From Halopseudomonas aestusnigri (GTDB lineage Bacteria; Pseudomonadota; Gammaproteobacteria; Pseudomonadales; Pseudomonadaceae): DNA of 58,638 nt. The position numbers and the translations under genes are program-made. The notes under the pieces are model-generated. The model saw only the letters and a list, made by a program, of their open reading frames with translations, had not been told where the DNA came from and made no database searches. Below are positions 9,004 through 20,355 of this stretch, piece by piece (the stretch's first letter is position 1; every line of letters starts with the position of its first letter). Where the stretch lies: the NCBI RefSeq assembly GCF_002197985.1, contig NZ_NBYK01000014.1:25008-83645 (forward strand), written 5' to 3'.

Positions 9004-9025
9004 AAGCCCGGCTGATGCCGGGCTT
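9004..9025 (-). terminator. Terminator of the YghU-type GST gene
   Basis: AAGCCCGGC (9004-9012), loop TGAT, and GCCGGGCTT (9017-9025) form a perfect 9-bp stem. On the minus strand it is followed by a T run (complement of the A tract at about 8998-9002). It ends the minus-strand gene that stops at 9065. Confidence 0.8.
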
Positions 9026-9064
9026 GGGATGCCAACGCGGGTGTGTGTCCCACCGGGCGCGGGA

Positions 9065-9910
9065 TCAGACGTCGCTGATATCGCTGGCGTCGTGCCGTTC
9101 GGCCACCTGCAGGGCTTCGTCGCCCCACACGCGGTTGACCCGTCGACCACGCTGCACGGCAGGGCGTGCGGCGATCTCGGCCGCCCAGCGGCGCACATGT
9201 TCGTACTCGTGCACCGAGAGGAATTCAGCAGCGTCGTACAGAGCGCCTTCCACCAGCAGGCCGTACCACGGGTAGATCGCGATATCGGCGATGCTGTATT
9301 CGTCGCCCGCCATGTAGCGGTTGTCGGCCAGATGGCGATTGAGTACGTCCAGCTGGCGTTTCACTTCCATGGCGAAGCGATTGATCGGGTATTCGAACTT
9401 CTCCGGCGCGTAGGCGTAGAAGTGGCCAAAGCCGCCGCCCAGATACGGTGCCGAACCCATCTGCCAGAACAGCCAGTTCATTGCTTCGGTGCGCTTGCCC
9501 TGGTCAGTTGACAGCAGCGCGCCAAACTTTTCGGCCAGATACACCAGGATGGAGCCGGACTCGAATACCCGGGTCGGCGGGTTGGTGCCGTGATCCAGCA
9601 AAGCCGGAATCTTCGAGTTGGGGTTGATGGCAACAAAATCACTGCCGAACTGATCGCCTTCGTTGATGCGAATCAGCCAGGCATCGTATTCGGCATCCGC
9701 ATGGCCCAGCGCCAGCAGCTCTTCGAACATGATGGTCGCCTTGACGCCGTTGGGCGTGGCCAGCGAATACAGCTGGAACGGGTGCTTGCCGACTGGCAGC
9801 GTCTTCTCGTGGGTCGGTCCGGCAATCGGGCGGTTGATGCTGGCGAACTTGCCGCCGTTCTCGCTATCCCAGGTCCAGACCTTGGGCGGTGTATAGCTGT
9901 TGTCACTCAT
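9065..9910 (-). CDS. yghU: YghU-type (nu-class) glutathione S-transferase
   Basis: This 281-residue cytosolic protein belongs to the YghU/YfcG nu-class transferases, which show disulfide-bond reductase activity with two bound glutathiones. The long N-terminal extension before the thioredoxin fold (YTPPKVWTWDSENGG, then INRPIAG) is typical of YghU. The glutathione site is indicated by NPNSKIPALLD and by RVFESGSILVYLAEKF. The C-terminal helical domain contains NWLFWQMGSAPYLGGGFGHFY and YSIADIAIYPWY. The chosen ATG (MSDNSYTPP) starts at the family N-terminus; an upstream in-frame ATG at 10030 would add 40 non-homologous residues. It is monocistronic with its own terminator. Confidence 0.88.
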   Translation of the reverse strand: MSDNSYTPPKVWTWDSENGGKFASINRPIAGPTHEKTLPVGKHPFQLYSLATPNGVKATIMFEELLALGHADAEYDAWLIRINEGDQFGSDFVAINPNSKIPALLDHGTNPPTRVFESGSILVYLAEKFGALLSTDQGKRTEAMNWLFWQMGSAPYLGGGFGHFYAYAPEKFEYPINRFAMEVKRQLDVLNRHLADNRYMAGDEYSIADIAIYPWYGLLVEGALYDAAEFLSVHEYEHVRRWAAEIAARPAVQRGRRVNRVWGDEALQVAERHDASDISDV

Positions 9911-10038
9911 GCGATGTCTTCCTGTGTTCTGAAACCAGACAGCAAAGGGTAGTTGACAGAGCATGTCGAGCCAGGCACACCGGGTCAATGCCGAATTCTC
10001 GCGCAGCGATGCCCGGAACTGCCGCCGCACTCCACCAC

Positions 10039-10650
10039 CTAGAACATCAGCCGGGCACCAAAACCCACCAGCAGCGCACCAAATGTCCAGCGCTGCAGCT
10101 GTTGCAGGCGCGGCCGCTCGCGCAACATCCCCCCCATCAGCTTGCCGCCGGAGACGTAAAGCAGGTCAAAGCACACGCCCACCAACAGCACAATCAGCCC
10201 CAACAGCGTGAATTGCAGCGCGACGCTACCCGCCTGCGGGTGAATGAACTGTGGCAGCAGCACCGAACAGAACAGCAGCGCCTTGGGGTTGCTGATGTTG
10301 GTCAGCAACCCGCGCCGGAACGCCGCGAGCGCGGTCCGCGAACGCTTGGCGCAAGCGTGCTCCGGTACCAGCGATGACGCCCTCCAGATCGAGATGCCAA
10401 GCCAGATCAGATACCCGGCGCCAGACAGCCGCACCGCGTTGAAGGCCCAGGGCGCCGCCTGCAGCAGCGCCGCCAGCCCCAGCCCGGCCAGCGCCACGTG
10501 TGCCGCGCGGGCCAACGCCAGCCCGGCAATGGTTGCAGCGCTCTGCAGCCGCGAGTGGCTCGCTGCAGTCTGCAGCAACAGCAGCATGTCGGGCCCCGGC
10601 ACGAGATAGGCCACCGCCAGGGCACCCACAAACATCCACAATTCGGTCAT
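10039..10650 (-). CDS. LysE/RhtB-family amino acid exporter
   Basis: This is a 203-residue inner-membrane protein with about six hydrophobic segments. It carries the LysE/RhtB signature near the N-terminus (YLVPGPDMLLLLQTA) and the conserved LLTNISNPKALLF in the middle. The family exports amino acids such as homoserine, threonine, lysine or arginine; the substrate cannot be read here. It diverges from an Lrp/AsnC regulator across 137 bases that hold a candidate Lrp site. That arrangement strongly suggests the regulator controls the exporter in response to an amino acid. Confidence 0.87.
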   Translation of the reverse strand: MTELWMFVGALAVAYLVPGPDMLLLLQTAASHSRLQSAATIAGLALARAAHVALAGLGLAALLQAAPWAFNAVRLSGAGYLIWLGISIWRASSLVPEHACAKRSRTALAAFRRGLLTNISNPKALLFCSVLLPQFIHPQAGSVALQFTLLGLIVLLVGVCFDLLYVSGGKLMGGMLRERPRLQQLQRWTFGALLVGFGARLMF

Positions 10651-10742
10651 CTCAGGCGCACTCCGGCCGTGTCATCTCTCAACAACTATCCTAGGGCCGA
10701 ATGGCGATACAGGTCATTGCGAGTTAGTGCGCCAAAGTTTGA

Positions 10743-10756
10743 TTTATTGGCATAAA
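10743..10756. promoter_or_regulatory. Candidate Lrp/AsnC-type operator
   Basis: TTTAT-TGGC-ATAAA is a perfect AT-rich inverted repeat in the intergenic region between the exporter and the Lrp-family regulator, 32 bases before the regulator start. Its form fits Lrp-family half-sites, so it could serve both divergent genes. Confidence 0.45.
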
Positions 10757-10787
10757 CTGCCAGTGAAAAACCCGATAAATTGAGAAT

Positions 10788-11279
10788 ATGCCAATGCAAT
10801 TGGACAACCTGGACAGACGCATCCTCGACGCCCTGCAGCGCAATGCCAAACTGAGCAACGTGCAACTGGCCGAAGAAGTCGGCCTGTCTCCTTCGCCGTG
10901 TTTACGCCGCGTGCGTCTGCTGGAAGAGGCAGGTGTGATTCGTGGCTACCACGCCGAGCTGGATCGAAGCAAAAGCGGTCTGGGGCTGACCGTGTTTGTC
11001 GGGGTCAAGGTCGAGCGGCACCACGACGCGTCGGCCAACGCCTTTCGCGCCGCAGTGATTGATCTGCCGGAGGTGATTTCCTGCCACGTGGTGTCAGGCG
11101 AGTCGGACTTTCTGCTGCAGGTGGTGCTGCCAGATCTGGCGTCCTACGAGGACTTTCTGTTCAGCACCCTGCTCAAGCTGCCCGGGGTCAGCGACATCCG
11201 CAGCAACTTCGCCATCTCGACCGTCAAGTCGCAGACGGCGCTGCCGCTCGATCATCTGCCGCAGGGCAGCCTGAGCTGA
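10788..11279 (+). CDS. Lrp/AsnC family transcriptional regulator
   Basis: This is a 163-residue feast/famine regulator. The N-terminal HTH is read in LDNLDRRILDALQRNAKLSNVQLAEEVGLSPSPCLRRVRLLEEAGVI. A short linker with YHAELD leads to the C-terminal RAM effector domain with VISCHVVSGESDFLLQVV. In this family the RAM domain binds an amino acid. Translation may begin at 10788 or at the in-frame ATG 10794 two codons on. The divergent LysE-type exporter is the likely target. Confidence 0.9.
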   Translation: MPMQLDNLDRRILDALQRNAKLSNVQLAEEVGLSPSPCLRRVRLLEEAGVIRGYHAELDRSKSGLGLTVFVGVKVERHHDASANAFRAAVIDLPEVISCHVVSGESDFLLQVVLPDLASYEDFLFSTLLKLPGVSDIRSNFAISTVKSQTALPLDHLPQGSLS

Positions 11280-11288
11280 CCCTCGCGC

Positions 11289-12275
11289 TCAGGCGACGTC
11301 TTCGATACCGGTCTCTTCGCGCCGACCGTAACGCTCGGCCAGTACCGCGCAGACCATCAGTTGAATCTGGTGGAACAGCATCAGCGGCAGGATCAGCGTA
11401 CCCAGTGCGCCGCCGGCAAACAGCACCTGAGCCATCGGCACGCCGGTGGCCAGGCTCTTCTTGGAGCCGGCGAAGATAATGGTGATGCGGTCTTCGACGT
11501 TAAAGCCCAGACGGCGACCCAGCCAGGCGGTGAGCCCCAGCACCAGCGCCAGCAGCAGGCAGCAGGCAACCACCAGCCCCAGCAGGTCGTGCAGCGGCAC
11601 GGTTTGCCAGATCCCCTCGACCACCGCATGGCTGAACGCGCCGAAGACCACCAACAAAATCGAGCCTTGATCCACACTCTTCAGCCAGCCCTTGTTGCGC
11701 GCCACCCAGTCGCCGATCCAGCGACGGGCAATCTGGCCGGCAATGAACGGCAGCAGCAGTTGCACGACAATCTTGCCGATCGCGTCCAGGGTGTTGGACT
11801 CACCGGCCTGTGCGCCCATCAGCAGCAGCACCAGCAGCGGCGTGACAAAAATCCCAACCAGGCTGGAAGTCGCCGCGCTGCAGACCGCCGCAGCCACGTT
11901 GCCGCGGGCAATCGAGGTAAAGGCAATCGCCGACTGCACGGTTGCCGGCAGCGCACAGAGGAACAGGATACCCAGATAGAGCTCATCCCCTACCAGCGGC
12001 ACCAGCGCCGGTTTGAGCAATACGCCCAGCAGCGGAAACATGATGAAGGTGCAGGCAAATACCAGCAGGTGCAGGCGCCAGTGGGTCATGCCGGCAATGA
12101 TCGCCTCACGCGACAGCTTGGCACCGTGCATAAAGAACAATAGCGCGATGGCGGCATTGGTCAGACCATCAAAGGCGACAGCAGCCTGCCCGTGCACGGG
12201 AAACAGGCTGGCGGCAATGACGACAGCGATAAGGCAGAGGGTCATGTTGTCAGGTAAAAAGCGTGGGCGTGCCAT
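11289..12275 (-). CDS. Bile acid:sodium symporter (SBF-like) family transporter
   Basis: This 328-residue membrane protein has about ten hydrophobic segments and belongs to the SBF-like group of the bile acid:Na+ symporter superfamily (relatives of YfeH). Typical stretches are ALLFFMHGAKLSREAI, LCALPATVQSAIAFTSIARGN and IFAGSKKSLATGVPMAQVLF. The physiological substrate in bacteria is mostly unknown. I start at the ATG 12275 (MARPRFLPDN), preceded by a GAG-type ribosome site. An upstream in-frame start at 12368 would add 31 residues crossing the divergent promoter. It diverges from an AraC regulator 94 bases away. Confidence 0.87.
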   Translation of the reverse strand: MARPRFLPDNMTLCLIAVVIAASLFPVHGQAAVAFDGLTNAAIALLFFMHGAKLSREAIIAGMTHWRLHLLVFACTFIMFPLLGVLLKPALVPLVGDELYLGILFLCALPATVQSAIAFTSIARGNVAAAVCSAATSSLVGIFVTPLLVLLLMGAQAGESNTLDAIGKIVVQLLLPFIAGQIARRWIGDWVARNKGWLKSVDQGSILLVVFGAFSHAVVEGIWQTVPLHDLLGLVVACCLLLALVLGLTAWLGRRLGFNVEDRITIIFAGSKKSLATGVPMAQVLFAGGALGTLILPLMLFHQIQLMVCAVLAERYGRREETGIEDVA

Positions 12276-12369
12276 GGCAATGTCTCGTTTTTCGTTATCA
12301 ATGTTGCGACGTGCAGGGGAGGAGTTTACTGTCTGGACAAACGACCGACTAACGCGATTGGATAGCACA

Positions 12370-13164
12370 ATGTCGACAAACGGACAAAAGCGCCTGAATC
12401 ACCGTGCCGTACCCGATCTGCCCGCCCTGCCGCGGCCGCTGTATGCTCGCAGCGAATCGCTGCAACGCGGCACCACCACGCTCTGGCACAGCCACCCGTG
12501 GGCACAGCTGTCCTACGCCATTTCCGGCGTGCTGTCGGTGCATACCCACAGCGGGCGTTTTCTGGCTCCGCCGCAGCGGGCGATTCTGGTGCCGCCCGAC
12601 CTGCCCCACGCGGTCATCAGTTCGCCCGACACGGAGATGCGCAGCCTCTACATCGAACGCGACGCCATGCCGTGGCAGGCCGGACAGTGCGCGGTGCTGG
12701 AGATCAACCCGCTGACCCGCGAACTGATCAACCAGTTCGGTCGCATTCCGGTCGAGTACGACGAGAGCGGTGCCGACGGGCGACTGGTCGCGGTATTGCT
12801 GGACCAGTTGACCGCCGCCCGCGATACCGGCCTGTATCTGCCCTGGCCGGATGACTCACGTTTGCAGCAGGTCTGTCAGGCGCTGTTCGACAACCCGGAG
12901 CAGGGCCTGACGCTGGGCGACTGGAGTCGGCAACTGGGCTGTTCCGAGAAAACCCTGACCCGCCTGTTCCAGCGCGACACCGGCCTGAGCTTCCGGGCCT
13001 GGCGCCAGCGTTTGCGTCTGCTCAGCGCCTTGCCGATGCTGGAACGTGGCGAGCGGGTCACCGACATTGCGCTGGCCTGCGGCTACGACTCCACCTCGGC
13101 CTTTATCGCCGCCTTTCGCACGCAGATCGGCATGACACCCAGCCAGTTCGCCAGCCGTCAGTAA
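12370..13164 (+). CDS. AraC-family regulator with N-terminal cupin domain
   Basis: This 264-residue regulator has an N-terminal cupin sensor (LWHSHPWAQLSYAISGVLSV, then PPQRAILVPPDLPHAV) and a C-terminal double HTH (LGDWSRQLGCSEKTLTRLFQRDTGLSF and VTDIALACGYDSTSAFIAAFRTQIGMTPSQF). The sequence places it with the cupin-type AraC regulators that often control divergently transcribed transporters. The SBF-type transporter starts 94 bases away on the other strand and is the natural target candidate. The inducer is unknown. It ends three bases before the convergent NTF2-like gene. Confidence 0.88.
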   Translation: MSTNGQKRLNHRAVPDLPALPRPLYARSESLQRGTTTLWHSHPWAQLSYAISGVLSVHTHSGRFLAPPQRAILVPPDLPHAVISSPDTEMRSLYIERDAMPWQAGQCAVLEINPLTRELINQFGRIPVEYDESGADGRLVAVLLDQLTAARDTGLYLPWPDDSRLQQVCQALFDNPEQGLTLGDWSRQLGCSEKTLTRLFQRDTGLSFRAWRQRLRLLSALPMLERGERVTDIALACGYDSTSAFIAAFRTQIGMTPSQFASRQ

Positions 13165-13167
13165 CGT

Positions 13168-13566
13168 TCAGGGCTGGGCAATTTCCGGGCTGAGAATCCA
13201 CTCGGCACTGTCATTCCAGACGTCCATGCGGGTGATCTTGCCGTCGCGCACCTCGAAACGGTCGAGATAACGGTTGCCACTGAAGGTGCGTCCGTCCGGC
13301 CATTCGCCGTACAGGGTGCCGTTGGAATAAACCACGGTGTGGTCGGCGTGCTCGGTCCAGTCAAACTGGCCCAGCTGCTTCTTGACCCAGTTGTAGCGAC
13401 CGGCATTGAACGCGGTGATCTCATGGGCACTGGGCATCGCCCGGCCACCGGTAAAGGTGATGCGCACATCATCGGCCATAAAGGTTGCCGCCAACACCGG
13501 GTCCGGCGCCATGGATGCCGCCAGAAAATCGCTAACAATCTGTACAGCCTTATTCTCAAAACCCAT
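13168..13566 (-). CDS. NTF2-like (SnoaL-type) protein
   Basis: This is a 132-residue single-domain protein of the NTF2/SnoaL fold (limonene-1,2-epoxide hydrolase-like superfamily). The visible pattern is an N-terminal helix, ATFMADDVRITFTGG, DHTVVYSNGTLYGEWPDG, then NRYLDRFEVRDGKITRMDVWND. Members range from isomerases and hydrolases to non-catalytic dimerisation modules, so no reaction is proposed. The ATG at 13566 (MGFENKAV) has a GGAG ribosome site nine bases upstream. An in-frame start at 13635 is less likely. It faces away from the Liv operon and shares an intergenic region of about 177 bases with it. Confidence 0.75.
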   Translation of the reverse strand: MGFENKAVQIVSDFLAASMAPDPVLAATFMADDVRITFTGGRAMPSAHEITAFNAGRYNWVKKQLGQFDWTEHADHTVVYSNGTLYGEWPDGRTFSGNRYLDRFEVRDGKITRMDVWNDSAEWILSPEIAQP

Positions 13567-13696
13567 TTCTCTTTCTCCAACAGAAGGTATAACCGGGTGC
13601 CTGCAATCAGTGCAAGGCGCACCCATAAAGTGCAAAACTCACCAGCATCAACCAGAAAAAGCCGCTATTTCAGCGGTCTGGAAACATGGTCTCCAT

Positions 13697-13728
13697 TTTG
13701 CTAGCAAATATCATGCGAATGCTAGCCA
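13697..13728 (+). promoter_or_regulatory. Paired GCTAGC operators upstream of the liv operon
   Basis: TTTGCTAGCAAA (13697-13708) is a perfect 12-bp palindrome. A weaker copy, ATGCTAGCCA (13719-13728), is centred exactly 21 bases downstream, two helical turns away. The 10-bp core TTGCTAGCAA recurs before the gamma-glutamyltransferase gene. The sites sit 16-47 bases before the binding-protein start, as expected for repressor operators. The GntR/FCD regulator at 19562-20290 is the obvious candidate. A sigma-54-like TGG-N10-GC element (13687-13702) overlaps the first site, but this may be chance. Confidence 0.65.
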
Positions 13729-13743
13729 TCCTAGGAGAAGACC

Positions 13744-14931
13744 ATGTTCAAGGCACTGAAACCCTTCCGGCGACTCTGGCCTCAGGCCGTCGCTGTCACC
13801 ACCCTCGGTCTGCTGATGAGCAGTCCGGCACTCGCGGTCGAGCCGATCAAGATCGGTCTGGTAGCCGCGCTGTCCGGCCAGTCGGCCAAATCCGGTGAGG
13901 CGCTGACCCGCGGCCTGACCATTGCCATCGACGAGATCAACGCCGATGGCGGCATCCTCGGTCGCCCGGTCGAGCTGATCCGCCGCGACGATGAAAGCAA
14001 CCCGGCCAAGGGCATGCTGGCCGCCCGCGAGCTGATTCAGCGCGAGAAGGTGACCGTGCTGTTTGGCGGCCTCGACACGCCTGTCTCACTGGCAATTGTG
14101 CCGCTGGCCAATCAGATGAAAGTGCCCTTTATGGGCGCCTGGGCCGCAGGCACCTCCATTACCCAAAATGGTGCCAGCGACAATTATGTGTTCCGCGTCT
14201 CGGCCATGGATGAAATCGTCGACGAAGCGCTGGTGCAGTACGGTATCGACGAGTACGGCATGCAAAAGCCGGGCATGCTGCTGATCAACAACCCCTGGGG
14301 TGAATCCAACGAAAAGGGCTTCCGCCACGCACTGGAACAGCGCGAGATGGAGTGGGCCGGCATCGAACGCATCGAAGGCAGCGACCTGGACGTCATCCCG
14401 CAGCTGACCCGCCTGAAGAATGCCGGTGCCGATACCCTGCTGATGGTTGGCAACGTCGGTCCCTCCGCACAGGTAGTGAAATCCCTCGACCGCATGGGTT
14501 GGGACGTGCCGGTGGTGTCCCATTGGGGCCCGGCGGGCGGCCGTTTCAGCGAGCTGGCCGGCCCCAACGCTGACCGCGTGCACTTTATCCAGACCTATGT
14601 GTTCACCGAGAACAACAGCGCCAAGGGCGATGAGGTGCTGAGCGCCCTGAAAGCCCGCTACCCGGAGATTCAGAGTCTGGCCGACATTACCCCGGCCGTG
14701 GGCATCGCCAACGCCTACGACGCCATGCACCTGAGCGCGCTCGCCATCGAGAAGGCCGGCAGCACCGACGGCACCGCGGTGCGTGACGGCTTCTATGCCA
14801 TCGACAACTACGCCGGTCTGATCAAGGACTACAGCACGCCCTTCACCCCGGAGCAGCACGACGCGCTGGGCCCACAGGACTATGTATTCACCCACTTCGT
14901 GGACGGCAGCATCGTTCCGGTCAAACCCTGA
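13744..14931 (+). CDS. Liv-type ABC transporter substrate-binding protein
   Basis: This is a 395-residue periplasmic type I binding protein of the branched-chain amino acid/amide (LivK-like) class. A signal peptide of about 31 residues ends at ALA, and the mature protein begins VEPIKIGLVAALSGQSAKSGEAL. Further landmarks are EINADGGILGRPVELIRRDDESNPAKG and the QREKVTVLFGG strand. The family binds amino acids, but also amides, urea, aromatic acids and other small molecules, so the name does not fix the substrate. It is the first gene of the operon with livH-like and fused livMGF-like genes and an amidohydrolase. The start has AGGAGA upstream. Confidence 0.88.
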   Translation: MFKALKPFRRLWPQAVAVTTLGLLMSSPALAVEPIKIGLVAALSGQSAKSGEALTRGLTIAIDEINADGGILGRPVELIRRDDESNPAKGMLAARELIQREKVTVLFGGLDTPVSLAIVPLANQMKVPFMGAWAAGTSITQNGASDNYVFRVSAMDEIVDEALVQYGIDEYGMQKPGMLLINNPWGESNEKGFRHALEQREMEWAGIERIEGSDLDVIPQLTRLKNAGADTLLMVGNVGPSAQVVKSLDRMGWDVPVVSHWGPAGGRFSELAGPNADRVHFIQTYVFTENNSAKGDEVLSALKARYPEIQSLADITPAVGIANAYDAMHLSALAIEKAGSTDGTAVRDGFYAIDNYAGLIKDYSTPFTPEQHDALGPQDYVFTHFVDGSIVPVKP

Positions 14932-14942
14932 TCTGGCAGTAA

Positions 14943-14966
14943 GGCGATCCGCATCTGCGGGTCGCC
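14943..14966 (+). promoter_or_regulatory. Intercistronic hairpin after the binding-protein gene
   Basis: GGCGATCCGC (14943-14952), loop ATCT, and GCGGGTCGCC (14957-14966) form a 10-bp stem with one G-U pair, followed by the livH ribosome site AAGGAG. There is no T tract. Such stem-loops often protect binding-protein mRNA and so raise its level over the permease; that role is inferred. Confidence 0.55.
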
Positions 14967-14982
14967 GATAAGGAGTTAACGC

Positions 14983-15848
14983 ATGATTACCGCCGCCCTG
15001 CTGACCGGCATTGGTCTAGGCAGCATGTACGCCCTGCTGGCGCTCGGTTTCCACATTACCTACGTGGTGTCGCGCACGGTCAACTTTGCCCAGGGCAGCG
15101 CCATGATGCTCGGCGCCGTGCTGGGTTACAGCTTCTGCATTACCTGGGGCTGGCCGATCTGGCTGGCGATCCCGGCGACGCTGACGCTGTCTGCTATCTA
15201 TGGGCTGGCGGTAGAACGCTTTCTGGTGCGGCCCTTCAGCTCGCGCGGCTCGGACGCCTGGCTGATGGCGACCGTGGCCGCCGGGATCCTGGTCGACAAC
15301 CTGGTGATGTTTACCTTCGGCAAGGAGCCGCGCCAGTTCACCAGTTCGCTGACCGAGAGTGCTTTCAGCCTGCTCGGTACGCAAGTGTCCCCGCTGCAAT
15401 TGATGATTCCACTGATCGGCGCAGCCATCGCACTCGCACTGATGCTGGTGCGCCGCTACACCCGCCTCGGCAAGGTACTGGAAGCATGCGTGCAGAATCC
15501 TCGCGCAGCCATGCTGATGGGCATTCGGGTCAACTGGGTGGTCGCTATCGCCTTCGCGGTCTCGGCGGTGTTTGCCGCCATCGCCGGCATGCTGATCGCA
15601 CCGCTGTTCAATGTCAGCGCCGAGATGGGCACGCTGTTCGGCCTCAAGGCCTTTGCGGTCGCCATCCTCGGCGGTATCGCCAGTGCTGGCGGCGTGTTCG
15701 CAGCCGGCCTGCTGTTCGGTCTGGTCGAGGCCATTGTCACCATCTACTTCGGCTCGGCCTTCACCCAGATATTTACCTTCGCGCTGGTCATCCTGGCGCT
15801 GGCACTACGTCCGGACGGCCTGTTCGGCAGCAAGACACTGGTGAAAGT

Positions 15849-15852
<4 letters not shown>
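14983..15852 (+). CDS. Liv-type ABC transporter permease (LivH-like)
   Basis: This 289-residue inner-membrane permease has about eight hydrophobic segments and the LivH-family start TGIGLGSMYALLALGFHITYVVSRTVNFAQG. The coupling segment near KVLEACVQNPRAAMLMGIRVN contacts the ATPases, and LKAFAVAILGGIASAGGVFAAGLLFGLVEA is the conserved C-terminal part. Its stop overlaps the start of the next gene (ATGA), so expression is coupled to the fused partner. It pairs with the LivM-like half of the downstream fusion. Confidence 0.9.
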
Positions 15853-18337
<2,485 letters not shown>

Positions 18338-18341
<4 letters not shown>

Positions 18342-19588
18342 GCTGTCTGCACCTGCGCAACCTGCGTCTGCCGGGTCAAAGCGGCCTGCACGAACTGCTG
18401 ATTGAAGACGGCTATTTTGTCAGCCAATTCAGCGGCCGCCAGCCGATCAGCCAGCGCGATCTGGCCGGACAGCTGGTGTTGCCGGGGCTGATTGAAACCC
18501 ATATCCATCTGGACAAGGCCTGCATCATGAGCCGCTGCTGCCTGCAGCACGGTACCTTGGCCGAAGCCGTCGAGCAGACTCGTCAGGCCAAGGCCGGCTT
18601 TACCGAAGAAGACGTATACCGCCGCGGCGCACGGGTGCTGGAACAGGCCATAGTGCAGGGCACCACGCACATGCGCACCCACGTCGAGATTGACCCGCAG
18701 ATCGGCCTGACCGGACTGCGTGCGGTGCAGCGCCTGCAAGCGGACTACGCCTGGGCGATCAGTCTGGAGATCTGCGTATTCCCGCAGGAGGGCATGCTGA
18801 ACAACCCGGGCACCGAGGCGCTGCTGTGTCAGGCGCTGGAGTCCGGTGCTGACCTGCTGGGTGGCTGCCCCTACACCGACAGCGACCCGCAAGGGCAGAT
18901 TCAGCGCCTGTTCGAGCTGGCGGTACGCTACGACTGCGACCTGGACTTTCATCTGGACTTCGACCTCAACCCCGAGGGCATGACCCTCGGCAGCGTGATC
19001 GAACAGACGCGCCTGCACAGCTGGCAAGGGCGGGTAGCCGTTGGCCACGCGACCAAGCTGTCCGCGCTGCCGCGCTCGGCGCTGGACGCCATGGCAAATG
19101 AGCTGGCCGAGGCTGGCGTCGCGGTGACCTGCCTGCCCTCGACCGACCTGTTTCTGACCGGGCGCGAGCACTTTCACAACAAGCCGCGCGGGCTGGCACC
19201 ACTGGCGGCGCTGCACGCGCTCGGCGTGACCTGTTCGCTGTCGACCAATAACATCGACAACCCCTTCACGCCCTATGGTGATGCGTCGCTGATTCGCCAG
19301 GCCAACCTGTTCGCCAACGTCAGTCAGCTGGCGACCGAACAGGAGCTACTGGATTGCCTGGGCTGGGTATCGACCACCTCGGCGCAACTGCTGCGCCTGC
19401 CCGACTACGGTCTGACGCCCGGCTGCCGGGCGGACTTCGTGGTGTTTGATGCGCCGTCGGCGGCGGCGGTCGTGGCGCAGCTGAGCGCACCCTTGATGGG
19501 CTTTAAGGCAGGACAGCAGACATTTGAGCGCAGCTCTGCAAGGCTGCTGCGGGTGGCGCCGTCAGAGACCGTTCAACGCCTCGCGTAG
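18338..19588 (+). CDS. Amidohydrolase, cytosine deaminase-like subgroup
   Basis: This 416-residue cytosolic metal hydrolase belongs to the amidohydrolase superfamily. The metal-binding H-x-H is in ETHIHLDKA (about H55 and H57). The segments HMRTHVEIDP, LDFHLDFDLNP, VAVGHATKLS and SLSTNNIDNPFTPYGD correspond to the later His ligands and the catalytic Asp region of cytosine deaminase-like enzymes. This subgroup acts on cyclic or N-substituted amides and amidines. Its start overlaps the transporter fusion by four bases, so the transported compound is probably its substrate. It runs into the gntR gene tail to tail with a 27-base overlap. The substrate is not identifiable. Confidence 0.82.
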
Positions 19589-20290
19589 GTCGACTTCCGG
19601 CGCGCTGTCGTCCTCCAGGTCGAGCTGGCTTTCCAGCTCGTCCAGGTGCGCGATCATCACCCGCACCGCACGGTCACGGTCACCTTCACTGAGGGCGTCG
19701 AGAATCTCTTCGTGCTCGTCTGACGCGCAGGAGGGCACATCATTACGCTGATACAGCGCGACGATCAGCGAACTGCGCACCATCAGGTTGGCGAGGATCT
19801 CGCTGAGCACCCGGTTGCCGCAGATATCCCCCAGCATCAGGTGAAACTCGCTCAGCTCACGGACAATCTCACGCCGATCCGTGGCGTTGGTGGCCTTGCG
19901 CTCATTGTGCACATGGGTGGTCACGCGCTGACGGTGACGGCGTATCGCCTCTGGAGTGATGCTCTCGACAATCCCGCGCTCAATCGCCCGACGCGCCGCA
20001 AACACATCGCGCGCCTCAGCCGCACTAGGCTGAGCCACCAGCGCGCCGCGGTTCGGCTCAATGGTGACGATACGTTGCAAAGCCAGGCGCTGCAGCGCCG
20101 CCTGAACGTGGTTGCGGTTGGCTTTCAGGGCATCAACGATCTGGGCTTCGACAAGACGGGTACCGGGACGCAGGCGATGCTGAGCAATGGCCCTGGACAG
20201 CGCGTCGATGATGCGCTGCACTTCTGCCTGCTTGCTGGTTTGCGGTTTACCGACCAAGGTGCCCTCTGCTTCGTCGTCTGGTGTGCCCAC
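19562..20290 (-). CDS. GntR/FCD-family transcriptional regulator
   Basis: This 242-residue regulator has an N-terminal winged helix (QRIIDALSRAIAQHRLRPGTRLVEAQIVDALKANRNHVQAALQRLALQRIV) and a C-terminal FCD ligand domain (EARDVFAARRAIERGIVE, EFHLMLGDICGNRVLSEIL, EHEEILDALSEGDRDRAVRVMIAHL) with the usual metal/ligand histidines. It follows the gamma-glutamyltransferase gene by 65 bases on the same strand and is convergent with the liv-amidohydrolase operon. Its position between two promoters that share TTGCTAGCAA makes it the best candidate for the protein that binds them. The chosen start is the first ATG; the first 15 or so residues are poorly conserved in style. Confidence 0.87.
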   Translation of the reverse strand: MGTPDDEAEGTLVGKPQTSKQAEVQRIIDALSRAIAQHRLRPGTRLVEAQIVDALKANRNHVQAALQRLALQRIVTIEPNRGALVAQPSAAEARDVFAARRAIERGIVESITPEAIRRHRQRVTTHVHNERKATNATDRREIVRELSEFHLMLGDICGNRVLSEILANLMVRSSLIVALYQRNDVPSCASDEHEEILDALSEGDRDRAVRVMIAHLDELESQLDLEDDSAPEVDLREALNGL

Positions 20291-20355
20291 TCCGGCATGG
20301 GGTGCGGAGCAGCCGCATTATCGCTCTGCCAGCTGGCCATATACAACCGACCGGG

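Noticed and set aside
15486..15848. Earlier start for the LivMGF fusion inside livH
   Set aside because: The extra 121 codons lie out of frame within livH and have an Arg/Gly-rich sequence; the ATGA overlap at 15849 is the expected start.
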